In this document: one piece after another, positions 32,828 through 33,976 of the stretch
Layout of the letters: every line of letters begins with the position of its first letter
Numbering within the stretch: position 1 is the first letter of the stretch
Assembly: GCA_015478855.1 (NCBI GenBank)
Contig: JADMKJ010000040.1
Coordinates: 1-33,976, forward strand
Reading direction: 5' to 3'
DNA length: 33,976 bases
Origin: Proteiniphilum sp.
GTDB taxonomy: Bacteria > Bacteroidota > Bacteroidia > Bacteroidales > Dysgonomonadaceae
Translations under genes and position numbers: made by a program
Notes under the pieces: model-generated
The model's database searches: none
Told to the model about the DNA's origin: nothing
What the model saw: only the letters and a program-made list of their open reading frames with translations

Positions 32828-33760
32828 ATGAGACAGAGAACAATTAGAGAAGCTTTTACAATTAAAGGGAAAGGTTTACATAGCGGATTGCCGGCTACCA
32901 TTACATTTTGTCCGGCACCGGTTGATTTCGGATATCGGATAAAACGAATAGACCTTGAGGGAGAACCGGTAATCAGGGTTAGTGCAGAGAATGTAATAAA
33001 CACGCAAAGGAGTACCGTATTGTCATCCTCCGGCGTCGAGGTTGCAACGGTAGAGCATGCGTTGGCGGCTCTTTATGGATGCGAGATCGATAACTGCCTG
33101 ATTGAGATAGACACTGCAGAGTTTCCTATACTGGACGGGAGTTCCGCTGCATATTCAGATCAGATTCACAAGGTTGGTTTTGTGGATCAGCCGAAAGAAA
33201 GAGTCTATTATGAAGTAGATGAAAAGATTGAGTATATTGATACTGAAACAGGCTCACATCTGATGTTGCTCCCTGCTGAAAGATTCAGTGTTCATGTGCA
33301 GATCTCATTCGATTCGGAGATTCTGGATGTTCAAAGTGCCTATATGGAGGAGCTATCCCAGTTTGCCGGTCAAATATCGATGTGTAGGACCTTTGTCTTC
33401 ATAAAAGAGATTGAAGCTCTCCTGGCAAAAGGATTGATTAAAGGTGGAGATTTGGATAATGCGATTGTGATTTATGACCAGCAGATTCAACAGAAGGAAC
33501 TGGATCAGCTGGCGGATATTATGCGAATCGAAAGGAAAACAATTAATGAAACGGGTTACATCATGAATAGGCCTCTATTGTTTCCTAATGAACCGGCGAG
33601 ACATAAACTGCTGGATATTATAGGCGATATTGCCATTACCGGGCGGTTTATCAGGGGAGCGATCATTGCTGTGCGTCCGGGTCATCGGGTCAATAACCTG
33701 TTCGCAAGGGAAATAATGAATCATATCCGCCAAAAATCAGATTTGCTTCACGTGGAATAA
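32828..33760 (+). CDS. lpxC: Stand-alone UDP-3-O-acyl-N-acetylglucosamine deacetylase
   Basis: LpxC is the zinc enzyme that commits UDP-3-O-acyl-GlcNAc to lipid A synthesis. The 310 residues cover the whole LpxC domain: REAFTIKGKGLHSG, then VEHALAALYG with the base/zinc pair E76-H77, FPILDGSS, CRTFVF, the zinc motif RHKLLDIIGD (H259, D263), and GHRVNN with H286. All catalytic residues are present. The LpxC I know from Bacteroidales is fused to FabZ and is about 460 residues, lying between lpxD and lpxA. Here the protein stops at the end of the LpxC domain, no FabZ is found downstream, and neither lpxD nor lpxA is close, so it is probably a second, accessory LpxC. The ATG at 32823 is followed by a stop, so 32828 is the start. 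Confidence 0.88.
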   Translation: MRQRTIREAFTIKGKGLHSGLPATITFCPAPVDFGYRIKRIDLEGEPVIRVSAENVINTQRSTVLSSSGVEVATVEHALAALYGCEIDNCLIEIDTAEFPILDGSSAAYSDQIHKVGFVDQPKERVYYEVDEKIEYIDTETGSHLMLLPAERFSVHVQISFDSEILDVQSAYMEELSQFAGQISMCRTFVFIKEIEALLAKGLIKGGDLDNAIVIYDQQIQQKELDQLADIMRIERKTINETGYIMNRPLLFPNEPARHKLLDIIGDIAITGRFIRGAIIAVRPGHRVNNLFAREIMNHIRQKSDLLHVE

Positions 33761-33871
33761 TCCATAGTAAACGATTTATCATTGTCTGTTCGTCTTATTC
33801 TTTTTTCAGGCAAAACGGTACTGTGTACTATTTGTGTCTATCGAAAATTATTCGGTGTGAAAGTGGGTTGT

Positions 33872-33976
33872 TTATAAGAGGTGATGATTTATAGGTGAAA
33901 GATTAATATTCTTACTTGTCTTCTTCACTCCGAACAGCGGGTAAATGAAGATCCATCTGCGAATCAGATATTCATA
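33872..33976 (-). CDS. Possible 3' end of a gene running in from the right edge
   Basis: A minus-strand frame stays open from the window edge for 34 codons to a TAA at 33872-33874, with residues YEYLIRRWIFIYPLFG near the start. The aromatic and hydrophobic content would suit a membrane protein C-terminus, but the stretch is short, AT-rich and could be open by chance. I cannot name a family. Confidence 0.2.
   Translation of the reverse strand, partial: YEYLIRRWIFIYPLFGVKKTSKNINLSPINHHLL

Noticed and set aside
32676..32874. An 11-base direct repeat AAAGGGAAAGG at the end of the patatin fragment (32676) and near the start of lpxC (32864), suggesting a recombination junction.
   Set aside because: Deletion between direct repeats would leave one copy, not two; both copies encode Lys-Gly-Lys-rich stretches and the sequence is simple, so chance is likely.
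33912..33971. A minus-strand frame ending MDLHLPAVRSEEDK that looked like the C-terminus of a gene from the right.
   Set aside because: An in-frame stop (TGA at 33972-33974) closes it after 19 codons, so it is not the end of a longer gene.

Overview
This window looks like chromosomal DNA from an anaerobic, fermentative member of the Bacteroidales (phylum Bacteroidota). The protein sequences suggest Bacteroides/Porphyromonas/Dysgonomonas relatives, but I cannot fix the genus. Three things support this. At least seven intergenic regions carry the Bacteroidota -7 element TAnnTTTG, sometimes with a TTTG -33 element. YebC, Pgk and the fused OtsAB have Bacteroidales-like sequences. Pyruvate is oxidised by a single-chain pyruvate:ferredoxin oxidoreductase.

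Layout. 1-330: no convincing gene, only a large imperfect inverted repeat. 329-400: a tRNA-Glu with the rare CUC anticodon, not a conventional ORF, with its own promoter and a shared bidirectional terminator. 490-5747 (minus strand): osmC-like gene, pgk, pheT and yebC, with separate promoter signals for pgk and pheT. 5936-6979 (plus): type I asparaginase. 7085-12138: an osmoadaptation/trehalose block made of a GH15 trehalase/glucoamylase-like hydrolase (plus), converging on and overlapping an otsAB-mscS pair (minus) that encodes a bifunctional trehalose synthase/phosphatase and a mechanosensitive channel. 12428-16012: nifJ (PFOR). 16250-20443: a tight housekeeping run aroQ-pyk-O-methyltransferase-rbfA-lolC/E-like permease, followed by ugd at 20599. 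22043-25626: single genes (DUF1846 protein, SAM methyltransferase, DsrE-like protein, PhzF-like protein). 25914-32175: a TetR-regulated RND efflux operon (tetR, tolC-like, adaptor, permease). 32250-33760: a truncated patatin gene and a stand-alone lpxC without the FabZ domain that Bacteroidales LpxC normally carries.

How the genes work together. Pgk, Pyk and NifJ form the lower glycolysis-to-acetyl-CoA route. OtsAB, MscS and the GH15 enzyme would make trehalose, release solutes on down-shock and degrade trehalose or related glucans. RbfA, YebC and PheT belong to translation. The right-hand third is accessory and envelope-related. A TetR protein appears to bind a repeated ACCR-N6-CGGTATAWA operator both at its own promoter and in front of the pump, and a degenerate fourth copy lies in front of phzF.

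Most unusual points: the tRNA-Glu(CUC); the repeated pump operators, one nested in a 34-bp palindrome; the stand-alone LpxC paralogue beside a broken patatin gene and an efflux pump; and heptanucleotide tandem repeats at three places flanking the aroQ-lolC/E run. I saw no CRISPR array, no complete insertion sequence and no prophage. All assignments come from reading the sequence and from family knowledge; no database search was possible.
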